Position numbers and translations under genes: made by a program | Part shown: in pieces, positions 25,182 to 34,006 of the stretch | Layout of the letters: each line of letters starts with the position of its first letter | How positions within the stretch are numbered: the stretch's first letter is position 1 | NCBI RefSeq assembly: GCF_001746295.1 | Contig: NZ_MJAH01000007.1 | Coordinates: forward strand, 210,792-274,791 | DNA: 64,000 nucleotides | Direction: 5' to 3' | Source of the DNA: Streptomyces sp. LUP47B | GTDB taxonomy: Bacteria; Actinomycetota; Actinomycetes; Streptomycetales; Streptomycetaceae | The notes under the pieces: generated by a model | The model's database searches: none | What the model was told of the DNA's origin: nothing | What the model saw: only the letters and a program-made list of their open reading frames with translations

Positions 25182-26750
25182 TCAGCCGGCGGAGCCTCGC
25201 GTGCCGGGTCCCGTTCCGTGCGGGACGTTCCTGGTGACCGACTCGGGAAGCTCCTGGCTGGGGTCGATCGAGATCGTCTTCGTCTGCAGGTACTCCTCCA
25301 CCGCGTAGGGGCCGTGCTCGCGGCCGATTCCCGACCTCTTGAACCCGCCGAACGGCGAACCCAGGTCGGCCGCGAAGGTGTTGACCGAGAAGGTGCCGGT
25401 GCGCACGCGTCGGGCGACCTCGAAGCCGTGGGCCGCGTCCGCCGTGAACACGGAGCCCGCCAGCCCCAGGTCACTGTCGTTGGCGATACGGATGGCGTCG
25501 TCCTCACCGCGGTGGGGAATGAGCGAGGCGACGGGTCCGAAGATCTCCTCCCTGGAGACCCTCATCTGGTTGTGGGCGTCGGTGACGAGTGTCGGCTCGT
25601 AGTACCAGCCGCGGTCCAGGTGCGCCGGGCGGCGGCCGCCGTAGGCGATCGTCGCGCCCTCCTTGCGTGCCACGTCCACGTAGTACTCGACGCGTTCGCG
25701 CTGGCGTGAGGTGACCAGGGGTCCGACCACGGTGTCGGCTTCCATGGGGTCGCCGACCTTGAGCGACGCGAAGCCGTCGGCCAGGGCCTCCGCATAGGCG
25801 CGGTACTGGGCCTCGGGGACCAGGAGTCGGGACAGGGCGACGCAGCTCTGGCCCGCGTTGGTGCCTGCGGTGGCCCCGACGAGGGTGGGCAGCACGTCCT
25901 CCAGCTTCGCGTCGTCCAGCACGATGGCCGCGGACTTGCCGCCGAGCTCCAGCACGCACGGTCGGACGAGTTCTCCGCAGGCCGCCGCGATCTTGGCGCC
26001 GACCTCGGCCGAGCCGGTGAAGCTGACCATGTCCACACCGGGGTGGCGCACCAGGTACTCGGACTCCGGGGCGCGCGCCGCGACGATGTTCAGGACACCG
26101 GGCGGCAGGCCGATCTCCTCACAGATCTCTCCGATCACGAAGATCGCCAGCGGGTTGGGTTCGGTGACCTTGACGATGACGGTGCAGCCCGCGATCAGCG
26201 CCGGACCGGCCTTCTGGCCGATCGCCGGGAGCGCGAAGTTGTACGCCGGGAAGCTGGCGACCACGCCCACGGGTTCCTTGACGACCAGGCTGGCACCCGC
26301 CATCGGGATGATGCCACCCCCCGCCGACTTGCCCGCGAGCGGGGACAGGTCGCTGATGCGCACCTCGGCGGTCTGCAGGCTGCGGCCGATCTCCGCGGAG
26401 TAGTTGAAGCTCATGACGGGCGACACCGCCTGGTAGACCTGCGACAGGAACAGCGTGCAGCCGAGTTCTTCGGTGATCAGCTCGGCGAGCTCGGTCTGCC
26501 GCCTCTCGATGCCGTCGGCCAGCCGGGAGAGGTGGACGGCTCGCTCCGCTGGGGTGAGCCGGGGCCACTCCCCTTCGTCGAACGCGCGCCGGGCCGCGGC
26601 GACCGCGGCGTCGATGTCCTCCCTGGAGGCGGCCGGGACGCTTCCGATGCGCTGCTCCGACCTCGGGGAGATCACGTCGAAGCGGTCAGTGCCCGAGGCT
26701 GCTCTCCACGCCCCGTCGATGAAGAAGGCCTTGTGGTCGATCGTTGTCAT
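25182..26750 (-). CDS. Aldehyde dehydrogenase (NAD(P)+)
   Basis: 522 residues. LELGGKSAAIVLDDA carries the general-base Glu, NAGQSCVALSRLLVPE the catalytic Cys, and PFGGFKRSGIGREHG the C-terminal motif. Oxidises an aldehyde, presumably that made by the island's alcohol dehydrogenases. AGGAG 6 bases before ATG 26750. Confidence 0.93.
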   Translation of the reverse strand: MTTIDHKAFFIDGAWRAASGTDRFDVISPRSEQRIGSVPAASREDIDAAVAAARRAFDEGEWPRLTPAERAVHLSRLADGIERRQTELAELITEELGCTLFLSQVYQAVSPVMSFNYSAEIGRSLQTAEVRISDLSPLAGKSAGGGIIPMAGASLVVKEPVGVVASFPAYNFALPAIGQKAGPALIAGCTVIVKVTEPNPLAIFVIGEICEEIGLPPGVLNIVAARAPESEYLVRHPGVDMVSFTGSAEVGAKIAAACGELVRPCVLELGGKSAAIVLDDAKLEDVLPTLVGATAGTNAGQSCVALSRLLVPEAQYRAYAEALADGFASLKVGDPMEADTVVGPLVTSRQRERVEYYVDVARKEGATIAYGGRRPAHLDRGWYYEPTLVTDAHNQMRVSREEIFGPVASLIPHRGEDDAIRIANDSDLGLAGSVFTADAAHGFEVARRVRTGTFSVNTFAADLGSPFGGFKRSGIGREHGPYAVEEYLQTKTISIDPSQELPESVTRNVPHGTGPGTRGSAG

Positions 26751-26794
26751 GTCTGGCTCCTGCGAGAGGGTGGTGAGGTCGTCGACCGGCGTGG

Positions 26795-28135
26795 TCAAGG
26801 ACGGTGAGTCGGTTGGGTGGCGGTGTCCGCGGCCGTGAGGCCGAAGACGAGGGCCGAGGCGAGGCCGCCGGCGTACGCGCGGTGCCACAGGCCGCCGGTG
26901 TCCGATCCGGCGGCGAGGAGTCCGCGGATGGGACGGCCGTCTGCGCCGAGCACGCGGGCCCGGTCGTCGATGCGTACGCCGTGGAAGGGCAAGGTGATGG
27001 CGGGCACCGTCTCGATGACGTAGTACGGCGGTTCGTCCAGCGGCAGGCCGTCCAGCTCCCGGCCGGGCGAGGGCGCCGGTCCTGTCGAGGCGTGCTCGTT
27101 GAACAGCTTGACGGCGTTGCGGACGGTCTCGCCGTGGTAGCCCCATTCCTCGGGCAGGTAGGCCAGTTCGTCGAGGTCTTCGGCGAGTCCGACACGGCCC
27201 CCTCGCCTGCTCGCGAGGGCGAACTTGTCGACGGCGACGGCACCGTCGACGTACGAGCCGATGATCCAGTCGCGGAAGACGCGGGCGTCGGCGATGAGGA
27301 GGCCGCGGCTTTCGGGCTGGTCCAGCAGTGCCATGGCCGTGAGGTGGTCGCCCAGCGTCTCGTCGACGAACCGCTCGCCCCGCAGGTTGAGGAGCAGGGC
27401 GTGCTCGCTGTAGTAGAGCGACATGTCGACGAAGTCGGCCGGGTCGGCGAAGGGGATGCCGCCGGGAATGAGGTGGCCGTAGAAGCCGGCGTCGTCGTGA
27501 CCCGTGGCCGCGCCGGCCTGGGTGGCCAGACGGTAACCGCCGCCGCGGCTGTGCGGGTTGGAACGCGGCTGCATCCGGTCGGCGTGAGGGTGCACATGCG
27601 CGGTGCGGAGGGCGGGGTCGCCCTGGAAGCCGCCGGTCGCGACGAGTGTCGTGTGGGCGCGCACCTGGCTGCGTGTGCCGTCGACCGCTCTCAGGTCCGC
27701 TCCGACGACGGCTCCCCGCTCGACCACGAGCCGCTCGGTGTCGGTCTCCAGCAGCAGTTCGCCACCGCCTTCGACGATCAGCCGTCGGCAGGTGTCGACG
27801 TAGTGGTTGGTGTCGAACTGGTGCCCGCGGCCGAAGCTGAGAACGCGTTGTGCGTCCTTGGCCTCCACGCCGACGGAGCGGATCCACGAGATGCCCTCGG
27901 CGAAGCGGTCCACCAGCGCGCGCTTCAAGTCACGGTCGCCGCTCGGGTTGTGCTGGTCCATGACCTCGTGGCTCGGCGCGGTCCACGCGTAGCCGGCGAA
28001 GCGTGCCGAGCCGCCGACGTCCGCGGCGATCTCGACGATGGCGACGGACAGGCCGCTGCGGACGGCGCGGGCGCCGGCGGTCAGCCCCGCCATCCCGGCA
28101 CCGATGATCAGCAGATCCACGCCTTCTGTGCGCAC
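26795..28135 (-). CDS. FAD-dependent dehydrogenase, FrdA/3-ketosteroid dehydrogenase superfamily
   Basis: 446 residues from GTG 28135, chosen because GAGGAG lies 6 bases before it. N-terminal VDLLIIGAGMAGLTAGARAVRSG FAD motif; C-terminal GLLAAGSDTGGLWHRAYAGGLASALVFG closes the FAD site. Family members insert or remove a C=C bond next to a carbonyl (fumarate, 3-ketosteroid, urocanate reductases). Substrate unknown. Between the transporter and the aldehyde dehydrogenase in the same operon. Confidence 0.85.
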   Translation of the reverse strand: MRTEGVDLLIIGAGMAGLTAGARAVRSGLSVAIVEIAADVGGSARFAGYAWTAPSHEVMDQHNPSGDRDLKRALVDRFAEGISWIRSVGVEAKDAQRVLSFGRGHQFDTNHYVDTCRRLIVEGGGELLLETDTERLVVERGAVVGADLRAVDGTRSQVRAHTTLVATGGFQGDPALRTAHVHPHADRMQPRSNPHSRGGGYRLATQAGAATGHDDAGFYGHLIPGGIPFADPADFVDMSLYYSEHALLLNLRGERFVDETLGDHLTAMALLDQPESRGLLIADARVFRDWIIGSYVDGAVAVDKFALASRRGGRVGLAEDLDELAYLPEEWGYHGETVRNAVKLFNEHASTGPAPSPGRELDGLPLDEPPYYVIETVPAITLPFHGVRIDDRARVLGADGRPIRGLLAAGSDTGGLWHRAYAGGLASALVFGLTAADTATQPTHRP

Positions 28136-28187
28136 GCCACTCTCCTCAAGGGCAAAGGGAAACACTCGCTACGGGATTTGGGCCGGC

Positions 28188-30737
28188 TCAACCCTGTGGG
28201 ACGGGTACGGCGACATCGTCCTCCCCGTCGAAGTAGGCCTGTTCGGCGCGGGCGAGGAAGGTCGGGTCCCCGGGTTCGCCACGGACCGCGATGCCGCCCT
28301 CGTGCAGCACGACCACCTCGTGGCAGGCCGACGCGGCGCGGCCGAGGGACTGCTCCAGCAGGACGATCGTCATACCCTCGCGGGCGAGTCGGCCGATTCG
28401 GGCGTACACCTCGTCGACCATCGCGGGCGACAGCCCGAGTGCCGGTTCGTCGACGATCAGCAGGTCCGGCCGTGCCATCAGGGCCCGGGCGATCGCCAGG
28501 ACCTGCTGCTCGCCTCCGGAGAGGCCGGCGGCCGGTATCCCCATGCGCTCGCGCAGTCGCGGTGGCAGCCACTGGGTGGTCTCCGCGAGCCGTGCTCGCA
28601 GTTCGGCTCCCCTGATGCCGGCGGCGTAGGCGGCGACCTCCAGGTTCTCGCGCAGGGACAGTGTCTTGAACAGGGCACGGCCTTCGGGCACCAGTGCGGT
28701 GCGCAGGTCGCCTGCGGCACTGCGGCGGCCCCGGGTGGGCGGCAGGCTGCCGTGCAGGATCCGGCCCAGGGTGCTCTTGCCCGCGCCGTTGGCGCCGACG
28801 ACTCCGAGCACGCTGCCCCGGGGCACGGTGAGGCCCACCTCGCGCAGCGCGGTGACCCCGCCGTAGGCGTGCTCCACTGCGTCGAGGTGCACGGCCGGGC
28901 TCTCGGCGCCGTCGCGGGCGGGGAGTTCGTCCCGTGAGCCGCCCTCCCCGAGGTAGGAGGAGCGCACGCGGGGGTCGTCCAGGATCTCGCCGGGGCCGCC
29001 CTCGCCGATCGGCCGGCCGAAGTCGAAGGCGACCACCCGATGGGCGACGGCGAACAGGTCGTCGAGGACATGATCGATGATCACGACGGCTGTGCCGTGT
29101 TCCTGTTGCCGCACGATCTGCCGGGTCAGCAGGGTGCGTTCGGTGGCGTCGAGGCCGCCGAACGGTTCGTCCAGGATGAGCAGGCCGGGCTCCTCGGCGA
29201 GCGCCCGGGCGAGGTCGAGACGCTTGTGCAGGCCGAAGGGCAGTTCGGCCGGGTAGCGGTCGGCGACGTGCGCGAGACCGAAGCGGTCCAGGAGCTCGGC
29301 GGCCCTGTCCCGGTCGCGGGCGGTGATACGGCGACGGGTGCAGAGCACGTTCTCCAGGACGGTCAGTTCGGGGAACGTCTCGGCGTGCTGGAAGGTACGT
29401 CCGATGCCGAACCGGCGGCGCGCGGTGGGACGGCTCTTGAGCAGGGGCTTGCCCGCGTAGTGGGCGCTGCCCGCCACCCGTCCGCCTCCGACGAGTCCGG
29501 ACAGGACGTTCAACAGGGTTGTCTTTCCGGCGCCGTTGGGCCCGATGACGGCGAGGGTCTCGCCGGCCCGCACGGACAGGGAGGCACCTTCGAGTGCCTT
29601 GAGCCCGCCGAAGGTGACCGCGATCTCTTCGAGTCGCAGCAGTTCGTCCGCGCTCGCCGCAGGTGCCGGTACGCGCTGCGGGGGCGCCTCGGTCGGCTCC
29701 ACCGGTGTCGCCGGGCGCGCGGACGGACGTCGCAGCAGTCGCCGCGCGGTCCGTCCGAGGAAGGGCACCACTCCGCCCGGCAGGAACAGCAACACGGCGA
29801 TGAGGACGACACCCTGAAGGATCGGCTGTGCCACTCCCGCGCTCTCGGCCACCGTGGGGGCCCAGGTCAGGTACGCGCCGCCGACGACCGCGCCCAGCAG
29901 CGTGCCCGCGCCGCCGAGCACGCACGCGGAGATCAACGCGATGGCCAGGGTCAGGGAGAAGGGGTCGGGGCTGACGAACCCGACGACCAGGGCGAGCAGC
30001 ACCCCCGCCAGTGCGGCGAACACGGCACTGACCGCGAAGGCCAGCGCCGACTGGGCCTCGGGTGCGATCCCGATCGAACGGGCGGCCATGGGATGGGACT
30101 TGGCGGCCACCAGCCGCATCCGCAGGGCGCTGGGCCGGGCCACCGCGGCCAAGGCGAGCGCGATCCCGGCCGCGCCCACCGCGAGGTACTGCGCCTGGGT
30201 GCCGGCGCTGGCCAGCGTGCCGAGACCCAGGGCGCTGTGCAGTTTCTCCATCGGAATGCCCTGGTCGCCGCCGGTCACGCCGGTCCACTGGCCCATGACC
30301 TCAAGGGACACCATGGTGAACGCGAGCGTGAGCAGCGCGACGTACAGCATGGAGAAGCGGGCTCCCGCCGCCCCCAGGAAGGCACCTAGGGCCGCGGCGC
30401 TCGCGGTCGCGCCGAGCAGCACGAGCTCCAGTGACCAGCCGTGGGTGCTGCCGTATGCCGCGAAGTAGGCGCCCAGGGCGAAGAACGCGGGGTGGGCGAT
30501 GGACCAGATACCGGCCCAGCCGGCGAGCAGGTTCACGGAGAGGACGAGGATCGTATAGACGGCCGCGAGGCCCACGGAATACGCCTGGTAGGGCGGGATG
30601 GCCCCAGTGTTCAGCACGATGAGGAGCACGGCCGCGGCGAGCGGACCGAGCGCCGCTCTGGCAGCGGTGGAACGACTGACGAGCGAGAGGGTGGAACGGT
30701 TGAGGAGGGAGTTGCCGGAACGACTGACGAAGGACAT
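28188..30737 (-). CDS. Triple-fusion branched-chain-type ABC transporter: LivM permease + LivG ATPase + LivF ATPase
   Basis: 849 residues. Residues 1-330 form a LivM permease (VNLLAGWAGIWSIAHPAFFALGAY; GGAGTLLGAVVGG). Residues about 365-600 are a LivG ATPase: Walker A GPNGAGKTT near 400, signature LPFGLHKRLDLARAL, LLILDEPFGGLD. Residues about 615-840 are a LivF ATPase: GANGAGKST near 650, LSGGEQQVLAIARAL, LLIVDEPALGLS. Usually these are two or three genes; here one chain carries both ATPases on the permease. No in-frame stop or frameshift is seen, so it looks like a real fusion. No LivK binding protein is next to it. GAGGGAG precedes ATG 30737. Confidence 0.9.
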   Translation of the reverse strand: MSFVSRSGNSLLNRSTLSLVSRSTAARAALGPLAAAVLLIVLNTGAIPPYQAYSVGLAAVYTILVLSVNLLAGWAGIWSIAHPAFFALGAYFAAYGSTHGWSLELVLLGATASAAALGAFLGAAGARFSMLYVALLTLAFTMVSLEVMGQWTGVTGGDQGIPMEKLHSALGLGTLASAGTQAQYLAVGAAGIALALAAVARPSALRMRLVAAKSHPMAARSIGIAPEAQSALAFAVSAVFAALAGVLLALVVGFVSPDPFSLTLAIALISACVLGGAGTLLGAVVGGAYLTWAPTVAESAGVAQPILQGVVLIAVLLFLPGGVVPFLGRTARRLLRRPSARPATPVEPTEAPPQRVPAPAASADELLRLEEIAVTFGGLKALEGASLSVRAGETLAVIGPNGAGKTTLLNVLSGLVGGGRVAGSAHYAGKPLLKSRPTARRRFGIGRTFQHAETFPELTVLENVLCTRRRITARDRDRAAELLDRFGLAHVADRYPAELPFGLHKRLDLARALAEEPGLLILDEPFGGLDATERTLLTRQIVRQQEHGTAVVIIDHVLDDLFAVAHRVVAFDFGRPIGEGGPGEILDDPRVRSSYLGEGGSRDELPARDGAESPAVHLDAVEHAYGGVTALREVGLTVPRGSVLGVVGANGAGKSTLGRILHGSLPPTRGRRSAAGDLRTALVPEGRALFKTLSLRENLEVAAYAAGIRGAELRARLAETTQWLPPRLRERMGIPAAGLSGGEQQVLAIARALMARPDLLIVDEPALGLSPAMVDEVYARIGRLAREGMTIVLLEQSLGRAASACHEVVVLHEGGIAVRGEPGDPTFLARAEQAYFDGEDDVAVPVPQG

Positions 30738-30748
30738 GTACCGCTCCC

Positions 30749-31618
30749 TCAGACCCGCTGGAAGGTGCGTACGCCGAACAGCCCCTGCGGGCGGATCAGC
30801 AGCACGAGGATGGTGAACGAGAAGACGAACGTGTCGCGGTAGCCGGCCGAGACGTAACCTGCGGCCACGTTGTCCAGGACGCCGACGGTCAGTCCGCCGA
30901 TGACGGCCCCGTACATGCTGGTCAGACCGCCGAGGAAGATCCCGGCGAAGGCGCGGAACAGCGGGGCGCTGAGTACGGTCGGCACCAGTCCGGCCCGGGG
31001 CGCGTACAGGAAGGCGGCGAGCGCCGCGAGGCCGAGTCCGAGCGCCCAGGCGATCCGGGCGATGCGCTGGGAACCGAGGCCGAGGATGCGGGCCGTGTCG
31101 GCGGACTCGGCGACGGCGCGCATCGCGGTGCCGATGCTGGTGCGGCCGAAGAGATACGCCACCAGAGCCATCGCGACGGCGGCCACCGCGATGGTCAGCA
31201 GGCTCTGTGCCGGTACGGCGGCGCTCCCGAGGGATACGGAGCCCTCCACCAGGCTCGGGAAAAGCCGCGGCTGGTCGTCCCAGATCGTGCTGATGGCGCT
31301 CTCCGCGATGAGCGAGACGCCCATGGTCATGACGAGCGCGGAGAGGAGTTCACCCTGGGCGAGCGGCCTGATGACCGCTTCCCTGGCCACCAGGCCGACC
31401 GCGGCGGTCGTGACGATCGCGGCCACGGCTGCCAGCAGCAGGGGCAGACCGTGCTCGTTCACCGCCAATGCCGCGTACAAGCCGACGGTCGCCAGGCTGG
31501 CGAGGGCGAAGTTGACCACGTCCGTCGCCCGGTAAATGATCACCAGCCCGAGGCCCATCAGGCCGTACACCGCACCACTGGCGAGACCGCTCACCAGGAT
31601 GAGCAGGAACTGATCCAC
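30749..31618 (-). CDS. livH: Branched-chain-type ABC transporter permease LivH
   Basis: 289 residues from GTG 31618 (GAGGAG 9 bases before). LivH motifs SGAVYGLMGLGLVIIYRATDVVNFA and GGLTSMYGAVIGG; eight or so helices. 11 bases upstream of the LivMGF fusion, with which it would form the channel. First gene of the catabolic minus operon; operator site A lies 70-82 bases upstream. Confidence 0.92.
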   Translation of the reverse strand: MDQFLLILVSGLASGAVYGLMGLGLVIIYRATDVVNFALASLATVGLYAALAVNEHGLPLLLAAVAAIVTTAAVGLVAREAVIRPLAQGELLSALVMTMGVSLIAESAISTIWDDQPRLFPSLVEGSVSLGSAAVPAQSLLTIAVAAVAMALVAYLFGRTSIGTAMRAVAESADTARILGLGSQRIARIAWALGLGLAALAAFLYAPRAGLVPTVLSAPLFRAFAGIFLGGLTSMYGAVIGGLTVGVLDNVAAGYVSAGYRDTFVFSFTILVLLIRPQGLFGVRTFQRV

Positions 31619-31687
31619 GTCGACCGTCTCCTCGCACCCAGACCCGCGCGCCCGGCACACTCGGTGGCACCCGCGCGCATTACAAAC

Positions 31688-31700
31688 TGAACTCAATTCA
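31688..31700. promoter_or_regulatory. Island operator site A (livH operon)
   Basis: TGAA-CTCAA-TTCA inverted repeat preceded by AAC; same form as sites B, C and D. Confidence 0.6.
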
Positions 31701-31840
31701 TGAACCGTAAGCAACGGGCCGGGGAGGGGCAATACCCGTGCACGAGTTGATTCGACCGCTGACGACCATGAAGAGCCGCGGCCGACGCGACCCCGACGGA
31801 ACGGATTCCTGCGAGGCGCGTCGGCCCACCGGTTGCCCGG

Positions 31841-32641
31841 TCATGCCGTGAAGCGGCCCCCGTTGGCCAGCAGCACCGCGCCGACCAGGTTCACCGAGGC
31901 CTCGCTCGCGAGGAACAGGGCGATGTCGGCGATCTCCTCGGGCGTCGCGTAAGGGCGCACCCGGGGGTCGGCGAAACCGCTGCGCAGGACCTCGGGCGTG
32001 CGCGCCGCCATCCCCGTCTCCGTCGGACCGGGCGCCACCACGTTCACCCGGATCCCGGACGCGATGACCTCCTTGGCCACCGCCTGACTCAATGCGTGCA
32101 CGCCCGCCTTGGAGGCCGCGTAATGGGGATAGCCGACCGGGGTGTCGAAGGCCGAGGAGGAGCCGATGACGACGATCGCACCCGCCCCCACCGGCCGCAT
32201 CGCCCGCACCGCGGCCCGCAGCACATGGAAGGTGCCGTCCAGGTTGACGCGCATGACGCGCCGCCACGCCGGGTCGTCGAGCCGGTCGGTCACCTCGATG
32301 GGCCGCCCCTCGACCAGGGCGTCCGCGATGAGCTGCTTGGCCTGCGGGTCGTCGACGCCCGCAGCGTGCACGACGACGTCCAGACGCCCGTGTTCGCGCA
32401 GTACGTCCTCGACGGCCGTGTCGACCGCGGCGGCGTCGGCCACGTCCAGCCGCACCGCACGGCCGGTCGTGAGCTCCTTGGCCACGGCCTCGGCCGCCAC
32501 ACCGTTCACGTCCGCGACGACCACGGCCCGCGCCCCTTCCGCGGCCACCTGCCTGGCGACCGCCGCTCCCATTCCGGAGGCGGCACCCGTCACCAGTACG
32601 ACGCTGTCCTCGAACCGGGCTCCTCGCTCGTTCTCACCCAT
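31841..32641 (-). CDS. Short-chain dehydrogenase/reductase (classical SDR)
   Basis: 266 residues. Cofactor motif TGAASGMG, catalytic YAASK (YPHYAASKAG) and NVVAPGPTETGM: a complete classical SDR oxidising an alcohol or reducing a ketone. An insert around residues 105-125 (AKQLIADALVEGRPIEVTDRL) resembles coniferyl-alcohol or hydroxysteroid dehydrogenases. ATG 32641 follows GAGAGGGAG. Divergent from the zinc alcohol dehydrogenase, with operator site B between. Confidence 0.9.
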   Translation of the reverse strand: MGENERGARFEDSVVLVTGAASGMGAAVARQVAAEGARAVVVADVNGVAAEAVAKELTTGRAVRLDVADAAAVDTAVEDVLREHGRLDVVVHAAGVDDPQAKQLIADALVEGRPIEVTDRLDDPAWRRVMRVNLDGTFHVLRAAVRAMRPVGAGAIVVIGSSSAFDTPVGYPHYAASKAGVHALSQAVAKEVIASGIRVNVVAPGPTETGMAARTPEVLRSGFADPRVRPYATPEEIADIALFLASEASVNLVGAVLLANGGRFTA

Positions 32642-32689
32642 CCCGCGCACTCCCTCTCGGCCGCACTGCGGCGCCGACCCAATCGTTAC

Positions 32690-32702
32690 TGAACTGACTT
32701 CA
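32690..32702. promoter_or_regulatory. Island operator site B (SDR / alcohol dehydrogenase divergent promoter)
   Basis: TGAA-CTGAC-TTCA preceded by TAC; centred in the 111-base divergent gap. Confidence 0.62.
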
Positions 32703-32752
32703 CCTCTGTTACCGTCACCGTCGGCCAACTGACAAGACCCGGGACGGTGTGC

Positions 32753-33835
32753 ATGCAAGCGGTGCGGCTTACTGAATGGGGACGGGAACCGGCGCTCGCC
32801 GAGGTGGAGCGCCCCGTACCGCGCGGGACCGAGGTGCTGGTGCGGGTCGAAGCCGCGGGGCTGTGCCAGTCCGACGTCCATGTCGTCGACGCGGCCGAGG
32901 GGGCACTCCCCTACCGGCCGCCGTTCACCCTCGGCCACGAGGTCGCCGGCCGTGTGGCGGCCCTCGGCCCCGACGCCGATACCGACACGGACACCGGCAC
33001 CGGCACCGGCACCGGCACCGGACGAACGGCGCCGGGTGAACGCGCGGTCGTCTACGGCCCGTGGGGCTGCGGCAACTGCACCCGCTGCGCGGCCGGCCGG
33101 GACAACTACTGCGACCACCGCGGCGATCTCGGCTGGCACGGGGCCGGGCTCGGCCGGGACGGCGGGATGGCCGAGTACCTCCTCGTCCCCTCCGCCCGCC
33201 ATCTGGTGCCGATCGGCGACCTGCCCGCCACGCAGGCGGCACCGCTCTCCGACGCGGGCCTCACGTCGTATCACGCCCTCGCCGGAGTACGGCACGCACT
33301 CGGCGAGCGCAGCACCGCCCTGGTCATCGGCGTCGGCGGGCTCGGGCACCTGGCCGTCCAGATGGTGCGTGCGACCACCCCGAGCCGGGTGCTGGCGGTC
33401 GACATCCGCGAGGAGGCGGTGGACCTCGCCCTGCGGTCCGGCGCGCATCTCGGCGTCCCGATGGGGGCCGACACGGCCAGGGTGCTCAGGGCGGAGACCG
33501 GCGGCGTGGGAGTCGACGCCGTACTCGACTTCGTCGGCAACGAGGCGACGTTCGCCCTCGCGGTCCAACTGCTGCGCCCCGGCGGGGAACTCGCGGTGGT
33601 CGGCAGCGGCGGCGGCCGGCTGACGGTCCGCAAGCCGGGTTTCCTTCCCGCGGGCTTCCGGCTCTCCCTGCCGTTCTGGGGCACCCGCCCCGAACTCGCC
33701 GAGGTCATCGCCCTGGCCCGGGCGGGCTCACTCCACGTCGAGACGGAGCAGTTCCCCCTGTCCGCGGCGCCCGAGGCGTTCGGCCGGCTGCGCCGGGGGC
33801 GGGTGCGAGGCCGGGCGGTTCTGCTGCCCGACTGA
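32753..33835 (+). CDS. Zinc-dependent alcohol dehydrogenase (MDR family)
   Basis: 360 residues. Catalytic zinc ligands Cys in GLCQSDVH and His in GHEVAG; structural zinc cysteines in CGNCTRCAAGRDNYC; cofactor motif GVGGLG. The loop between GHEVAG and the structural zinc holds a run of alternating Asp-Thr and Gly-Thr residues, encoded by a hexanucleotide repeat at 32977-33021. ATG 32753 is used; a GTG at 32747 in frame is possible, and neither has a strong ribosome site. Confidence 0.88.
   Translation: MQAVRLTEWGREPALAEVERPVPRGTEVLVRVEAAGLCQSDVHVVDAAEGALPYRPPFTLGHEVAGRVAALGPDADTDTDTGTGTGTGTGRTAPGERAVVYGPWGCGNCTRCAAGRDNYCDHRGDLGWHGAGLGRDGGMAEYLLVPSARHLVPIGDLPATQAAPLSDAGLTSYHALAGVRHALGERSTALVIGVGGLGHLAVQMVRATTPSRVLAVDIREEAVDLALRSGAHLGVPMGADTARVLRAETGGVGVDAVLDFVGNEATFALAVQLLRPGGELAVVGSGGGRLTVRKPGFLPAGFRLSLPFWGTRPELAEVIALARAGSLHVETEQFPLSAAPEAFGRLRRGRVRGRAVLLPD
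32977..33021 (+). repeat. Hexanucleotide tandem repeat inside the alcohol dehydrogenase gene
   Basis: About seven copies of a 6-base unit, drifting from CCGACA / CGGACA to perfect CCGGCA copies; it stays in frame and encodes Asp-Thr then Gly-Thr pairs. Such repeats change length by slippage without a frameshift. Confidence 0.75.
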
Positions 33836-33878
33836 CACGTGCCTCCTGCCGCCCCTCCGATCGACTCCGGTTGAAGAG

Positions 33879-33894
33879 ACGCGATCAATCGCGT
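33879..33894. promoter_or_regulatory. 16-bp palindrome upstream of the binding-protein gene
   Basis: ACGCGAT-CA-ATCGCGT, perfect 7-bp arms, between the alcohol dehydrogenase end and operator site C. Possible second operator. Confidence 0.4.
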
Positions 33895-33936
33895 GCACGA
33901 CTGTTGCCTGCCAGACCCCGCGCGCTTACATTCACC

Positions 33937-33949
33937 TGAACTGAACTCA
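33937..33949. promoter_or_regulatory. Island operator site C (binding-protein gene)
   Basis: TGAA-CTGAA-CTCA, one mismatch from the TGAA-N5-TTCA pattern; the symmetry is extended by flanking AC and GT (ACCTGA...TCAGGT). Confidence 0.55.
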
Positions 33950-34006
33950 GGTTGCACGACATGGAGGCACGGCGTCAGCCGTAGCCCGGTCGACAGGAGA
34001 AGTGCC

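Noticed and set aside
32977..33021. CRISPR-like repeat
   Set aside because: Contiguous 6-base units without spacers, inside a coding gene. No CRISPR array was seen anywhere in the window.
33961..33984. 7-codon ORF (ATG GAG ... TAG) before the binding-protein gene
   Set aside because: No ribosome site of its own and not coupled to the next gene; probably chance.
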